From assembly GCF_003202915.1 (NCBI RefSeq), contig NZ_QGLP01000009.1:1-64000 (forward strand): a stretch of 64,000 bases of DNA, given 5' to 3'. The notes beneath the pieces were generated by a model. It was not told where the DNA came from and searched no databases. It was given only the letters and a program-made list of their open reading frames with translations. This document shows, one piece after another, positions 1 to 8,347 of the stretch. The DNA comes from Gilliamella apicola (lineage in GTDB: Bacteria; Pseudomonadota; Gammaproteobacteria; Enterobacterales; Orbaceae). Position 1 is the stretch's first letter. Each line of letters opens with the position of its first letter. The translations under genes and the position numbers were made by a program.

Positions 1-105
1 AGCGCGGTGGTCCCACCTGACCCCATGCCGAACTCAGAAGTGAAACGCCGTAGTGCCGATGGTAGTGTGGGTATTACCCATGTGAGAGTAGGGTGCCGCC
101 AGACT
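1..105 (+). rRNA. rrf: 5S ribosomal RNA, 3' part (5' end outside window)
   Basis: The first bases match the conserved gammaproteobacterial 5S rRNA from about position 15 of the molecule: GCGGTGGTCCCACCTGACCC, then CATGCCGAACTCAGAAGTGA, then a 3' end in GCCGCCAGAC that would pair with the missing 5' end. About 14 bases are cut off by the window edge. The exact 3' end (104-106) is estimated. This is the tail of an rrn operon, and a strong terminator follows directly. Confidence 0.95.
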
Positions 106-117
106 TTTAAATATACG

Positions 118-144
118 AGCCCAGCAGTGATGCTGGGCTTTTTT
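118..144 (+). terminator. rho-independent terminator of the rrn operon
   Basis: The arms AGCCCAGCA and TGCTGGGCT form a perfect 9-bp stem with a 4-base loop, followed by a run of T. It lies 13 bases after the 5S rRNA. Confidence 0.9.
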
Positions 145-216
145 GCATTCTAGGATTTGTTAAAGCATATTCATGAACAATCTATTATTCAGATCCATTT
201 GTCTAGGGAGCAAACA

Positions 217-777
217 GTGGATAGCTTAAACTTCTTATATCAATTTTTTGGTTCAGATTTTATTGAAAAATACACAACAGTTCCGCAACTAATTGGTATA
301 TTAGGTTATCTTGTCGGTGTTAGTGCCTTTTTACAACGTAATGATAATGCTTTCCGTTGGCAATTAACTATTGTTAACATCATTATGACGCTGCATTTTT
401 ATTTATTAGGTCCTGAATCTTATCCTGCCGCTATACTAAATATTGTTAATATTTTTAGGAATGTGACTTCTACCTATACTAAAAATTATTTAGCTATGTT
501 GTTCTTTATTGCGTTAATGTGGCTATTTTACTTTTTTACTACGCCTGATTGGAAGCAATTCATCCATTATTTTTCGGTTATTGGTACTACATTAGTCACT
601 ATTGCACTATTTCGATTTGAACAACAAAAGATGCGATTACTTATCTTGTTAAGTAGTGCTTTATGGATTATTTATAGTCTATGGATAGGATCTTTAGGTA
701 GCTTAGCGATTGAAGTTACATTTGCGATAATTAATATTATTACCATTATTAAATTATCTAAAAAATCACCTTTATAA
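217..777 (+). CDS. YgjV-type inner membrane protein
   Basis: A small integral membrane protein of about 186 residues made almost entirely of hydrophobic segments, about six of them. The motif GYLVGVSAFLQRND followed by a segment containing LHFYLLG is typical of the YgjV (Imp-YgjV) family, whose function is unknown. The frame stays open back to a TTG at 157. The GTG at 217 is preferred because AGGGAG (205-210) sits 6 bases before it, whereas the TTG has no ribosome binding site and overlaps the end of the terminator region. It is a single gene between the rrn terminator and rppH. Confidence 0.7.
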   Translation: MDSLNFLYQFFGSDFIEKYTTVPQLIGILGYLVGVSAFLQRNDNAFRWQLTIVNIIMTLHFYLLGPESYPAAILNIVNIFRNVTSTYTKNYLAMLFFIALMWLFYFFTTPDWKQFIHYFSVIGTTLVTIALFRFEQQKMRLLILLSSALWIIYSLWIGSLGSLAIEVTFAIINIITIIKLSKKSPL

Positions 778-874
778 TATTAGATTTACCGATTAATCTC
801 ATTTTGCTATTTATTTATTGTTGCATGTATGAAACAATTCAACTATATAAAAAAATAAATTTTTGAGGTAGTCA

Positions 875-1447
875 GTGATCGATAATGATGGCTACCGTCC
901 AAATGTAGGAATCGTTATTTGTAACAGGTGTGGTCAAGTGCTTTGGGCTCGGCGTTATGGGCAGAATTCTTGGCAATTTCCTCAGGGCGGAATAAAATTA
1001 AATGAAACGCCAGAACAGGCAATGTTTCGTGAACTTAATGAAGAAGTGGGGTTACAACCAAAAGATGTAAAAATTTTGTCGGTTACCAATGGTTGGTTAA
1101 GATATAAACTACCTAAACGAATGATTCGATGGGATAATCAACCAGTATGTATCGGTCAAAAACAAAAGTGGTTTTTAATTGAGTTAATTTCTGATACCTC
1201 AGTAATAAACCTAAATATGTCACCGACTCCAGAATTTGATGATTGGAAATGGGTAAGCTATTGGTATCCTATAAGGCAGGTCATTGCTTTTAAGCGTGAT
1301 GTTTATCGAAAAGCGATGAAAGAGTTCGCTTTGCCTGTATTTACTATACAATCTGAAATAGAAGAGTCTGTTACAAATCTTTCTAAGAAAAAAAGGTCTA
1401 ACTTTTTTGCTCACAAACGAAAAAATAAACAGCGTGCTAAAAAATGA
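875..1447 (+). CDS. rppH: RNA 5'-pyrophosphohydrolase RppH (Nudix hydrolase)
   Basis: RppH removes pyrophosphate from the 5' end of triphosphorylated mRNA and so starts RNase E-dependent decay in the cytoplasm. The Nudix box spans residues 38-60 ([20 protein letters not shown], then VGL) and has the full REXXEE signature. The N-terminus [17 protein letters not shown] and the QFPQGG motif are diagnostic of RppH/NudH. The start is GTG, with GAGG 6 bases upstream. The tail is Lys/Arg/Ser-rich and the protein is 190 residues, slightly longer than the E. coli protein. It overlaps lgt by 4 bases (ATGA). In E. coli ptsP lies between these two genes; here it is absent. Confidence 0.95.
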   Translation: MIDNDGYRPNVGIVICNRCGQVLWARRYGQNSWQFPQGGIKLNETPEQAMFRELNEEVGLQPKDVKILSVTNGWLRYKLPKRMIRWDNQPVCIGQKQKWFLIELISDTSVINLNMSPTPEFDDWKWVSYWYPIRQVIAFKRDVYRKAMKEFALPVFTIQSEIEESVTNLSKKKRSNFFAHKRKNKQRAKK

Positions 1448-2313
1448 ATCAATTTTTACAATTTCCTAATTTCGATCCAATTGCTTTCTCAATCGGACCG
1501 ATTTCCTTGCATTGGTATGGTGCAATGTATTTATTTGGTGTACTTGGTGCCTTATATCTAGCTAAGCGTCGCGCAAATAAGCCTAATAGTAATTGGACAT
1601 CACAACAAGTTGAAAATCTATTATTTTGGGGGTTTTTAGGTCTCTTTATAGGCGGGCGACTGGGGTATATATTATTTTATAACTTTGATATGTTCATTGA
1701 CGATCCGGCTATTTTATTCAGAGTCTGGGAAGGCGGTATGTCTTTTCATGGTGGTTTAATTGGTGCGATTTGTGTGATTGCTATATTTGCTAAAAAGACT
1801 AATAAAACATTTATGCAAGTGGGTGATTTTGTGGCGCCGTTAGTTCCGATTGGCCTAATGTTTGGTCGATTTGGTAATTTCATTAATGGTGAACTTTGGG
1901 GGCGAGTAACTAACTCTTCAATCGGTATGTTATTCCCAACTTCAACCCATGCTGATTTTATGTTTGTTCAATCACATCCAGAATGGTTTTCATTGTATAG
2001 CCAGCTAAATGGCATTTTGCCAAGGCATCCTTCGCAACTCTATGAAATGGTATTTGAAGGCATCGTATTATTTATTATATTAAATCTTTTTATTCGTAAA
2101 GCTCGTCCAACCGGCACTGTGTCCGGGCTGTTTTTAGTTTGCTATGGAATATTTAGATTCATCATAGAGTTCTTTAGACAACCAGATGAACAATTAGGAT
2201 TATTTCTGAATTTTATCAGCATGGGACAAATCCTTTGTCTACCAATGATTATTGGTGGTGTCTTAATCCTTTTATATGCATATAGATTTAACAATAAGGC
2301 TATCTCAAAATGA
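1444..2313 (+). CDS. lgt: prolipoprotein diacylglyceryl transferase Lgt
   Basis: Lgt transfers diacylglycerol from phosphatidylglycerol to the lipobox cysteine of prolipoproteins, the first step of lipoprotein maturation in the inner membrane. It has 289 residues and about seven membrane segments. Visible signatures are the H102-G-G motif (E. coli H103), and R142, N146 and E150 within [14 protein letters not shown] (E. coli R143, N146, E151). The end overlaps thyA by ATGA, so rppH, lgt and thyA are probably translationally coupled. Lipoproteins in this window that need it include LpoA and the phosphatase at 54.5 kb. Confidence 0.97.
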   Translation: MNQFLQFPNFDPIAFSIGPISLHWYGAMYLFGVLGALYLAKRRANKPNSNWTSQQVENLLFWGFLGLFIGGRLGYILFYNFDMFIDDPAILFRVWEGGMSFHGGLIGAICVIAIFAKKTNKTFMQVGDFVAPLVPIGLMFGRFGNFINGELWGRVTNSSIGMLFPTSTHADFMFVQSHPEWFSLYSQLNGILPRHPSQLYEMVFEGIVLFIILNLFIRKARPTGTVSGLFLVCYGIFRFIIEFFRQPDEQLGLFLNFISMGQILCLPMIIGGVLILLYAYRFNNKAISK

Positions 2314-3104
2314 AACAATATTTAGCACTAATGCAAAAAATTTTAGATGAAGGAACACCTAAATCAGATCGAACTGGAACTGGTACTTTGTCGATTTTTG
2401 GTCATCAAATGCGGTTTAACTTGCAAGATGGTTTTCCATTAGTGACAACAAAAAAATGCCATATACGCTCCATCATCTATGAATTGCTTTGGTTTCTCAA
2501 GGGTGATACCAACATTAATTATTTAAAAGATAATAAAGTAACCATATGGAATGAATGGGCTGATGAAAATGGTGATCTTGGTCCGGTCTATGGTAAACAA
2601 TGGCGTGCTTGGGGCGCTGCTGATGGTCGTCAAATAGATCAAATCTCTCAATTAATTGCACAGATTAAAAATGATCCTGACTCTAGGCGAATGATAGTTT
2701 CGGCATGGAATGTTGGTGAGCTAGATCAGATGGCATTGGCGCCATGTCATGCTTTTTTTCAGTTTTATGTTGCTCAAGGTAAGCTTTCTTGTCAACTTTA
2801 CCAACGTTCATGCGATGTCTTTTTAGGGTTACCATTTAACATTGCTAGTTATTCACTACTTGTCCATATGATGGCTCAGCAGTGTGACTTACAAGTGGGG
2901 GATTTTGTTTGGACTGGCGGCGACACACATCTTTATGCTAATCATATGGAACAAACACATTTACAATTAAGTCGTGATCCGAGGCCATTACCTAAACTGG
3001 TTATTAAACGAAAACCGCCGACGATTTTTGATTATGAATTTGAAGATTTTGAAATTGTTGGTTATGACCCTTATCCTGCTATTAAGGCACCGGTGGCAAT
3101 TTAA
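2310..3104 (+). CDS. thyA: thymidylate synthase
   Basis: ThyA methylates dUMP to dTMP using 5,10-methylenetetrahydrofolate. It has 264 residues, identical in length to the E. coli enzyme. The nucleophile is C146 in [12 protein letters not shown]21 (SDRTGTGT) and the RRMIVSAWN segment are phosphate-binding parts, and [11 protein letters not shown] and GDTHLYANH are conserved. It is the last gene of the rppH-lgt-thyA unit and is followed by a terminator at 3161-3197. Confidence 0.98.
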   Translation: MKQYLALMQKILDEGTPKSDRTGTGTLSIFGHQMRFNLQDGFPLVTTKKCHIRSIIYELLWFLKGDTNINYLKDNKVTIWNEWADENGDLGPVYGKQWRAWGAADGRQIDQISQLIAQIKNDPDSRRMIVSAWNVGELDQMALAPCHAFFQFYVAQGKLSCQLYQRSCDVFLGLPFNIASYSLLVHMMAQQCDLQVGDFVWTGGDTHLYANHMEQTHLQLSRDPRPLPKLVIKRKPPTIFDYEFEDFEIVGYDPYPAIKAPVAI

Positions 3105-3160
3105 AATTTAATGAATGGTCTTATAAGCACGTTATTTTACTTTAACAATGGGTAAAAATT

Positions 3161-3197
3161 AAAGAAAAGGGATTAGTTAATTAATCCCTATTCTTTT
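3161..3197 (+). terminator. terminator after thyA
   Basis: The stem GGGATTA/TAATCCC (3169-3175 with 3182-3188) is extended by AAAGAA/TTCTTT and ends in a T run. It closes the rppH-lgt-thyA transcript. Confidence 0.75.
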
Positions 3198-3327
3198 TGA
3201 ACTAACATTATTTTAAAAAATTTAGTGGTTAAAAGGTTTTCCATCATGCTTAATTTATTTTTCTGCCGCTTAACCCAAGATTGGTATATAATAATCAACT
3301 TCGTTTAAATCGTTATTTAATCTTAAT

Positions 3328-4278
3328 ATGAACCAAAATCAAGAAATTCATCCTAATTTTACAAAACGACTGTTGCATCCTCGTTACTGGTTAACGTGGT
3401 TTGCTATTAGTATTTTATATCTCATCGTTTTGTTACCATATCCAATGATTTATCAATTAGGAAAAGGTTTGGGATTACTTTCTATGAAATTAATTGGTAA
3501 ACGTAAGGAAACCGCACGACAAAATCTAAAATTATGCTTTCCGGAAAAAACCGATCAAGAACGCGATAAAATTTTACGAGATAATTTTATTTCAACCGGA
3601 CTGGCGATATTTGAAACGGGTATGGCTTGGTTTTGGTCAGATAAAAGACTGGCCAAACACTCTTCAATCGTGGGTGATTCACATATCACTCAGATACAAC
3701 AATCAGGACAGGGTGTTTTATTAATCGGAATTCATTTTTTAACCTTAGAGTTAGGTGCGCGTATTTTAGGTATGAGCCATCCGGGTGTTGGCGTTTACCG
3801 ACCAAACGATAATCCAGTTATGGATTATGTGCAATTAAAAGGACGCCTAAAATCAAACAAATATATGTTAGATCGCTATAATACCAAAGGCATGATCAGA
3901 GCTTTAAAAAATGGTGAATTGTTATGGTATGCACCTGATCACGATTATGGTCCTAAAAATAGTGTATTTGCACCGCTTTTTGCGGTAGAAAAAGCCGCAA
4001 CCACAATCGGAACACGAATTTTGGTTAAACTAGGTCAACCGGCAATTATACCTTTCACCCCCAAACGTGAGAAAAATGGTCATTACACTGTTTATGTCAC
4101 TCCTGAGCTTAAAGGTTATCCTATTGATGATGATGTGCAAGCCGCTACGTTTATGAACAAAGCTATTGAACAAGAGATTTTGCAAGCGCTAGAACAATAT
4201 ATGTGGTTGCATCGACGATTCAAAACTCGTCCCAAAGGTGAAGCGCCTTTGTATACAGATAATGTCCAATCAGATTAA
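3328..4278 (+). CDS. lpxL: lipid A biosynthesis lauroyl acyltransferase, LpxL type
   Basis: This enzyme adds a secondary acyl chain to Kdo2-lipid IVA in the inner membrane. It has 316 residues and one N-terminal membrane anchor (about 22-45). The HxxxxE catalytic motif is H136-E141 in GIHFLTLELGAR, and further family blocks are GVYRPNDNPVMD, WYAPDHDYGP and YMWLHRRFKTRP. The N-terminal LLHPRYWLTW block matches E. coli LpxL/LpxP rather than LpxM. Whether it donates laurate (LpxL) or palmitoleate (LpxP) cannot be told from sequence. No clear ribosome binding site precedes the ATG. A TATAAT hexamer at 3287-3292 may be its -10 element. Confidence 0.9.
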   Translation: MNQNQEIHPNFTKRLLHPRYWLTWFAISILYLIVLLPYPMIYQLGKGLGLLSMKLIGKRKETARQNLKLCFPEKTDQERDKILRDNFISTGLAIFETGMAWFWSDKRLAKHSSIVGDSHITQIQQSGQGVLLIGIHFLTLELGARILGMSHPGVGVYRPNDNPVMDYVQLKGRLKSNKYMLDRYNTKGMIRALKNGELLWYAPDHDYGPKNSVFAPLFAVEKAATTIGTRILVKLGQPAIIPFTPKREKNGHYTVYVTPELKGYPIDDDVQAATFMNKAIEQEILQALEQYMWLHRRFKTRPKGEAPLYTDNVQSD

Positions 4279-4322
4279 TATGATAATTTTTGTCTTAATT
4301 GGGGAAAACGAAAAAATACGAT

Positions 4323-5405
4323 ATGCAAAAACTAAATAAAATAATTTTGTATTGCCGACCAGGATTCGAAAAAGAGTGTGCCGCTGAAATAATGGATAGA
4401 GCAACACAAAAACAGATATTTGGATTTGCCAAAGTCAAAGAAAACAGTGGTTATGTGATATTTGAATGCTATCAAGATGGTGATGCTCAATTATTGATTA
4501 AAGAAATTCCTTTTCGAACACTTATTTTTGCCAGACAAATGTTTGTTGCAGGGCAAGTATTGACTGATTTACCAACCGAAGACCGTATTACACCAATAAT
4601 TGATGCTTTATCGTGTATTGTTGACAAAGCTGGTGATTTGCGAGTAGAAGTAGCTGACACCAATGAAGGTAAGCAATTAGCGGGATTTTGTCGAAAATTT
4701 ACTGTTCCTCTTCGCCAAGCTTTACGCAATAAACGTATCCTTCTAAAAGTTCAAAATGCCTCACGACCAGTAATTCATCTATTATTTATTAGTAATAATA
4801 GTTGTTATGTAGGCTATTCCTTAAGTCAAAATAATTCGCCTTTTTATATGGGAATACCTAGATTAAAATTTCCTGCCGATGCGCCAAGCCGTTCAACGTT
4901 AAAATTGGAAGAAGCTTTTCATATTTTTATTCCTTATGAGGAGTGGGATGAACGACTAAAAGGTGGTTTAAACGCTGTTGATTTGGGCGCGTGCCCAGGA
5001 GGATGGACTTATCAATTAGTAAAAAGAAGCATGATGGTATATGCTATAGATAACGGTCCGATGAATGAAAAACTAATGGAAACAGGGCAAGTTAAACATT
5101 ATCGTGAAGATGGCTTCAAATTTATACCTAAAAAGCATAATATTTATTGGTTGGTATGTGATATGGTTGAAAAACCAGCTAAAGTAACAGAATTAATGGC
5201 CAATTGGCTGATTAATGGTTGGTGCCGAGAGACAATCTTTAATCTCAAGTTACCAATGAAGAAACGTTATGAAGAAGTAAAGCAAAATTTACAATTATTA
5301 ATAGAAGAACTAAAAAAGAATCAAATTAATGTACAAATTCAGGCGAAACAGCTTTATCACGATCGTGAAGAAGTGACTGTTCACGTTCAACGAATTTGGG
5401 GATGA
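4323..5405 (+). CDS. rlmM: 23S rRNA (C2498-2'-O)-methyltransferase RlmM
   Basis: RlmM methylates the ribose of C2498 in 23S rRNA using S-adenosylmethionine. It has 360 residues from ATG 4323. The N-terminal THUMP-like part starts at [13 protein letters not shown]. The SAM-binding motif is [16 protein letters not shown], and [13 protein letters not shown] and [12 protein letters not shown] are almost identical to the E. coli protein. An in-frame TTG at 4299 would add eight residues. The ATG at 4323 aligns better with the known N-terminus, although GGGG (4301-4304) lies too far upstream to be an ideal ribosome binding site. The stop overlaps a possible ATG of lpoA. Confidence 0.93.
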   Translation: MQKLNKIILYCRPGFEKECAAEIMDRATQKQIFGFAKVKENSGYVIFECYQDGDAQLLIKEIPFRTLIFARQMFVAGQVLTDLPTEDRITPIIDALSCIVDKAGDLRVEVADTNEGKQLAGFCRKFTVPLRQALRNKRILLKVQNASRPVIHLLFISNNSCYVGYSLSQNNSPFYMGIPRLKFPADAPSRSTLKLEEAFHIFIPYEEWDERLKGGLNAVDLGACPGGWTYQLVKRSMMVYAIDNGPMNEKLMETGQVKHYREDGFKFIPKKHNIYWLVCDMVEKPAKVTELMANWLINGWCRETIFNLKLPMKKRYEEVKQNLQLLIEELKKNQINVQIQAKQLYHDREEVTVHVQRIWG

Positions 5406-5425
5406 AAATTGATAAGAGAATGGGT

Positions 5426-7318
5426 ATGAAAATAAAACAATCCTTTTATACTATTGTAATGTTAGTATTATTTTCGTTTTTAAACGCATGTAATCTTACA
5501 TTATCAAAAAGTGCTAATTTTGATGAAACTAAAGATTCCAATTATTATTTGTCGCAAGCTGAAGCTAGCTCGGGAAGTAAAAAAATTGATTGGCAATTAT
5601 TAACTGTCCGTGCATTGATAAATGAGAATAAACTTTCCCAAGCAAACAGTTTATTATCTCAACTACCGGCTAACCTCAGTCCTGAACAACAAAAAGACCA
5701 ATTGTTGTCACAAGGCGAAATCGCTATTAGAAAAGGGCTGCCATTTAATCTTAATCAGTTATCTGCTGATCAGTTAAATGATTCTCAGTCTTATCGTTAT
5801 TACTTAATCAAATTAGTTTTAGATCGCCAAGCTAGAAATATTGATCAACAAGCGCATGACTATTTATTTTTACAAAAATTTGCATCAGAGACACAAAAAA
5901 AACAAGTATTAAATAATACTTGGAATTTCTTTAGCAAATTATCTGGAAGTCAAATAAATAAAATTTCTGTCCTTGAAGATGAAGTAACATTAAAAGGTTG
6001 GATTGATCTAAGTTATGTATACCTAAGTAATAATAAAAAAATAGAGATTCAAGAAGGGGATACGTCTAAAGTCGTTAATGCAAGAAATAGTTACCAAGAA
6101 AATCAACTAAAAATAGCTATTTTAGATTGGGCATCAAAGTATCCAAATCATCCTGCGCAACAACTAGTTTCAATGTATACAGGTCAACAGACGCTACCAG
6201 TTGATAATGTAAAAACCAAAAAAGTGGCATTATTATTACCATTTAATGGACCTTCTAAAATATTTGGTAATACGATTCGTCAAGGCTATGTTGAGGCAAC
6301 TAAATTTTATCCTGAAGAGCCACAACAAGATATCATCCTCTTAGATACATCAATTTCACCAATGGATAGTTTGATACAACAAGTGAAAGAGCAAAATATT
6401 GATTTAATTGTTGGTCCACTATTGAAAGAAAATGTAGCTAAAATAAAGCAGTTGGCACCAGCAATTCCTGTTCTTGCATTGAACAAAGTTGATGATGGTA
6501 GAATTCCCTCTAATAAGATGTGTTTCTTTACCCTTTCACCTGAAGATGAAGCAAGAGATGCTGCTGAACATATTTATTCTCAAAATAAACGAAAACCACT
6601 CTTAATTGTAACAGAAAATGATTTGGGTCGACGAGTTGCTAAAAGCTTTGCTAAGCAATGGTCGCAAATTGCTGACGGTTCATCACAAGCTTATGTTCAA
6701 TATGTTGGAAGTGTTGATACTTTAAAAAATAATATGAATCATAACAGTGGAATAAAATTGACTGGTCGCCCAATCTCTTTTGAGGATGGAAGTGCGACAA
6801 CATCATCAAGTTATACTGGTTTTGACGCGATTTATGTTTATGCATCATATGACGAATTAACCTTAATTAAGCCGCTACTTGATTTGGGTACTGACCAAAG
6901 TATTGGTAATGGATCTTCCGCTGTCGCATTTTATTCAAGTTCTAAAAGTCATGTAGTCAGTACTTCTAATGACTTTAATTATGAATTGAATCAAACTGAA
7001 TATGCAGATATTCCTTTGATTGTTGATTTAACCGAAACGCAATCATCAAATATACCAGAAAATATTAAGCAGGATTATTCTTTAACCCGATTATACGCTA
7101 TGGGCATTGATGCTTGGCGATTAGCGAATCGTTTTAATCAAATTGATTCTTACCAATTTAACTTTTTAGATGGTTTGACTGGTAAAATGTCAACAAGTAG
7201 TCAATGCGAAGTCACTCGAGCACTTTCTTGGCAGCAATATGTTTATGAAACATCTGAAACCTCTGAACCAACCGAGACAACAGAGGCATCTGAAGCGTCT
7301 AAACAACAAAGCGAATAG
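5426..7318 (+). CDS. lpoA: penicillin-binding protein activator LpoA (outer-membrane lipoprotein)
   Basis: LpoA is an outer-membrane lipoprotein that reaches through the periplasm and activates the synthase PBP1A. Starting at ATG 5426 gives a 21-residue signal peptide ending in the lipobox FLNA before Cys22, with AAGAGA about 7 bases upstream. In-frame alternatives are 5396, 5402 (ATGA overlap with rlmM) and 5420. The N-terminal half is helical and TPR-like. The C-terminal half, from about KKVALLLPFNGPSKIFGNTI, is a type-1 periplasmic-binding-protein fold. It has about 630 residues against 678 in E. coli. The last 20 residues are a Ser/Thr/Glu-rich tail encoded inside an overlap with yraN. 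Confidence 0.9.
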   Translation: MKIKQSFYTIVMLVLFSFLNACNLTLSKSANFDETKDSNYYLSQAEASSGSKKIDWQLLTVRALINENKLSQANSLLSQLPANLSPEQQKDQLLSQGEIAIRKGLPFNLNQLSADQLNDSQSYRYYLIKLVLDRQARNIDQQAHDYLFLQKFASETQKKQVLNNTWNFFSKLSGSQINKISVLEDEVTLKGWIDLSYVYLSNNKKIEIQEGDTSKVVNARNSYQENQLKIAILDWASKYPNHPAQQLVSMYTGQQTLPVDNVKTKKVALLLPFNGPSKIFGNTIRQGYVEATKFYPEEPQQDIILLDTSISPMDSLIQQVKEQNIDLIVGPLLKENVAKIKQLAPAIPVLALNKVDDGRIPSNKMCFFTLSPEDEARDAAEHIYSQNKRKPLLIVTENDLGRRVAKSFAKQWSQIADGSSQAYVQYVGSVDTLKNNMNHNSGIKLTGRPISFEDGSATTSSSYTGFDAIYVYASYDELTLIKPLLDLGTDQSIGNGSSAVAFYSSSKSHVVSTSNDFNYELNQTEYADIPLIVDLTETQSSNIPENIKQDYSLTRLYAMGIDAWRLANRFNQIDSYQFNFLDGLTGKMSTSSQCEVTRALSWQQYVYETSETSEPTETTEASEASKQQSE

Positions 7319-7655
7319 CAAAAATATTGGCAAGCATTATGAACAGATTGCTTGCCAATTTTTGACTCAGCAAGGCCTTTTGTTAATCGCGCAAAATAGC
7401 CAATATCAAGTCGGTGAAATTGATCTAATTATGCGTGACAAAACCAGCTTAGTATTTGTTGAAGTTAGGTACCGTAAAAATGCTAATTTTGGTGAAGCAG
7501 AGATGACCATATCATCCCAAAAACAGATCAAAATTAAACAAGCAGCACAACTTTGGATGTTAGAGAACAATTTAAATATTGAAGATACAGAGTTTAGATT
7601 TGATGTTTTTGCCATAACCGGAAAAAATCAAAAATGGATAATTAATGCGTTTTAA
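7239..7655 (+). CDS. yraN: YraN family (UPF0102) nuclease-like protein
   Basis: A small protein of the UPF0102/YraN family, which has a restriction-endonuclease-like fold. Its cellular role is not established. The core motif is visible as GEIDLIMRD, then FVEVRYRKN, then SKQ-like SSQKQIKIKQAA, and near the end FRFDVFAITG. No ATG, GTG or TTG start exists between the lpoA stop and the conserved core, so translation must begin inside lpoA (ATG 7239 or 7245) or at a rare codon such as ATT near 7325. This gives an 80-base overlap. The order lpoA-yraN-diaA is the same as in E. coli. Confidence 0.85.
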   Translation: MFMKHLKPLNQPRQQRHLKRLNNKANSKNIGKHYEQIACQFLTQQGLLLIAQNSQYQVGEIDLIMRDKTSLVFVEVRYRKNANFGEAEMTISSQKQIKIKQAAQLWMLENNLNIEDTEFRFDVFAITGKNQKWIINAF

Positions 7656-7671
7656 TTGTTAGGTGAAAAAC

Positions 7672-8250
7672 GTGCAAGATTTAATAAAAAATTATTTTAC
7701 TGAAAGTATTCAAACTCAAATAGTTATGGCGGAATCGCTAGGCTCTGCAATTGAAAAAGCCGCTAATATTATTGTTGGTGGCTTACTAAATGGTAATAAA
7801 ATTATGGGGTGTGGTAATGGCGCTGCGGCTGCCAATGTGCAAAGCTTTACTTCACGGTTAATTACTAGTGTTGATATTGAAAGGCCAAGTATTCCTGCTA
7901 TAGCTTTAGTTTCTGACAATGTTTTGTTAAGTGCGATAGCCAATCATGAAGAGGTATATGCGCGCCAAATTCAAGCCTTAGGACAACAAGGTGATATTTT
8001 GATTATATCCAGTTGTGAAGGTAATAGTCGTTCAATTATTCGTGCAGTCCAAGAAGCGGTAATTAAAGATATGAAAATTGTCGCATTAACCGCATTTGAT
8101 GGCGGTGAAGTAATAGGTTTACTTGGGCAGAGTGATATTGAAATTAGAGTTCCATCTTTCAAAAAAGTGGTGGCTTACGAAATGCATGCAATGATTTTAA
8201 ACTGCTTATGCCAATTAATTGAAAATACATTGTTTATTCATGCAGAATAA
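7672..8250 (+). CDS. diaA: DnaA initiator-associating protein DiaA
   Basis: DiaA is a SIS-domain tetramer that binds several DnaA molecules and promotes initiation at oriC. It has 192 residues. The N-terminus MQDLIKNYFTESIQTQI, the GCGNGAAAAN phosphosugar-binding-like loop, ERPSIPAIAL and the C-terminal NCLCQLIENTLF match E. coli DiaA. GTG 7672 is preferred because AGGTGA (7661-7666) lies 5 bases upstream and the start then aligns with the E. coli one. GTG 7663 would overlap that site. It is the last gene of the lpoA-yraN-diaA block; the lipoprotein gene dolP that follows in E. coli is missing here. Confidence 0.9.
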   Translation: MQDLIKNYFTESIQTQIVMAESLGSAIEKAANIIVGGLLNGNKIMGCGNGAAAANVQSFTSRLITSVDIERPSIPAIALVSDNVLLSAIANHEEVYARQIQALGQQGDILIISSCEGNSRSIIRAVQEAVIKDMKIVALTAFDGGEVIGLLGQSDIEIRVPSFKKVVAYEMHAMILNCLCQLIENTLFIHAE

Positions 8251-8294
8251 GTTGAAATAAAAACAGTTTAGTTCTGCATTAATAGCGATTTTTA

Positions 8295-8303
8295 TGCTAT
8301 AAT
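8295..8303 (+). promoter_or_regulatory. extended -10 promoter element upstream of gyrA
   Basis: TGCTATAAT is a TG-N-TATAAT extended -10 element 44 bases before the gyrA ATG. No good -35 box is seen, which is common for extended -10 promoters. Its use is inferred. Confidence 0.5.
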
Positions 8304-8347
8304 TATAGGCTATTTTACGATTTGAATTAATAAGAGAACTTGGTGTT

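Noticed and set aside
4299-4322. TTG 4299 as the start of rlmM
   Set aside because: The eight extra residues do not align with known RlmM, and there is no ribosome binding site before the TTG.
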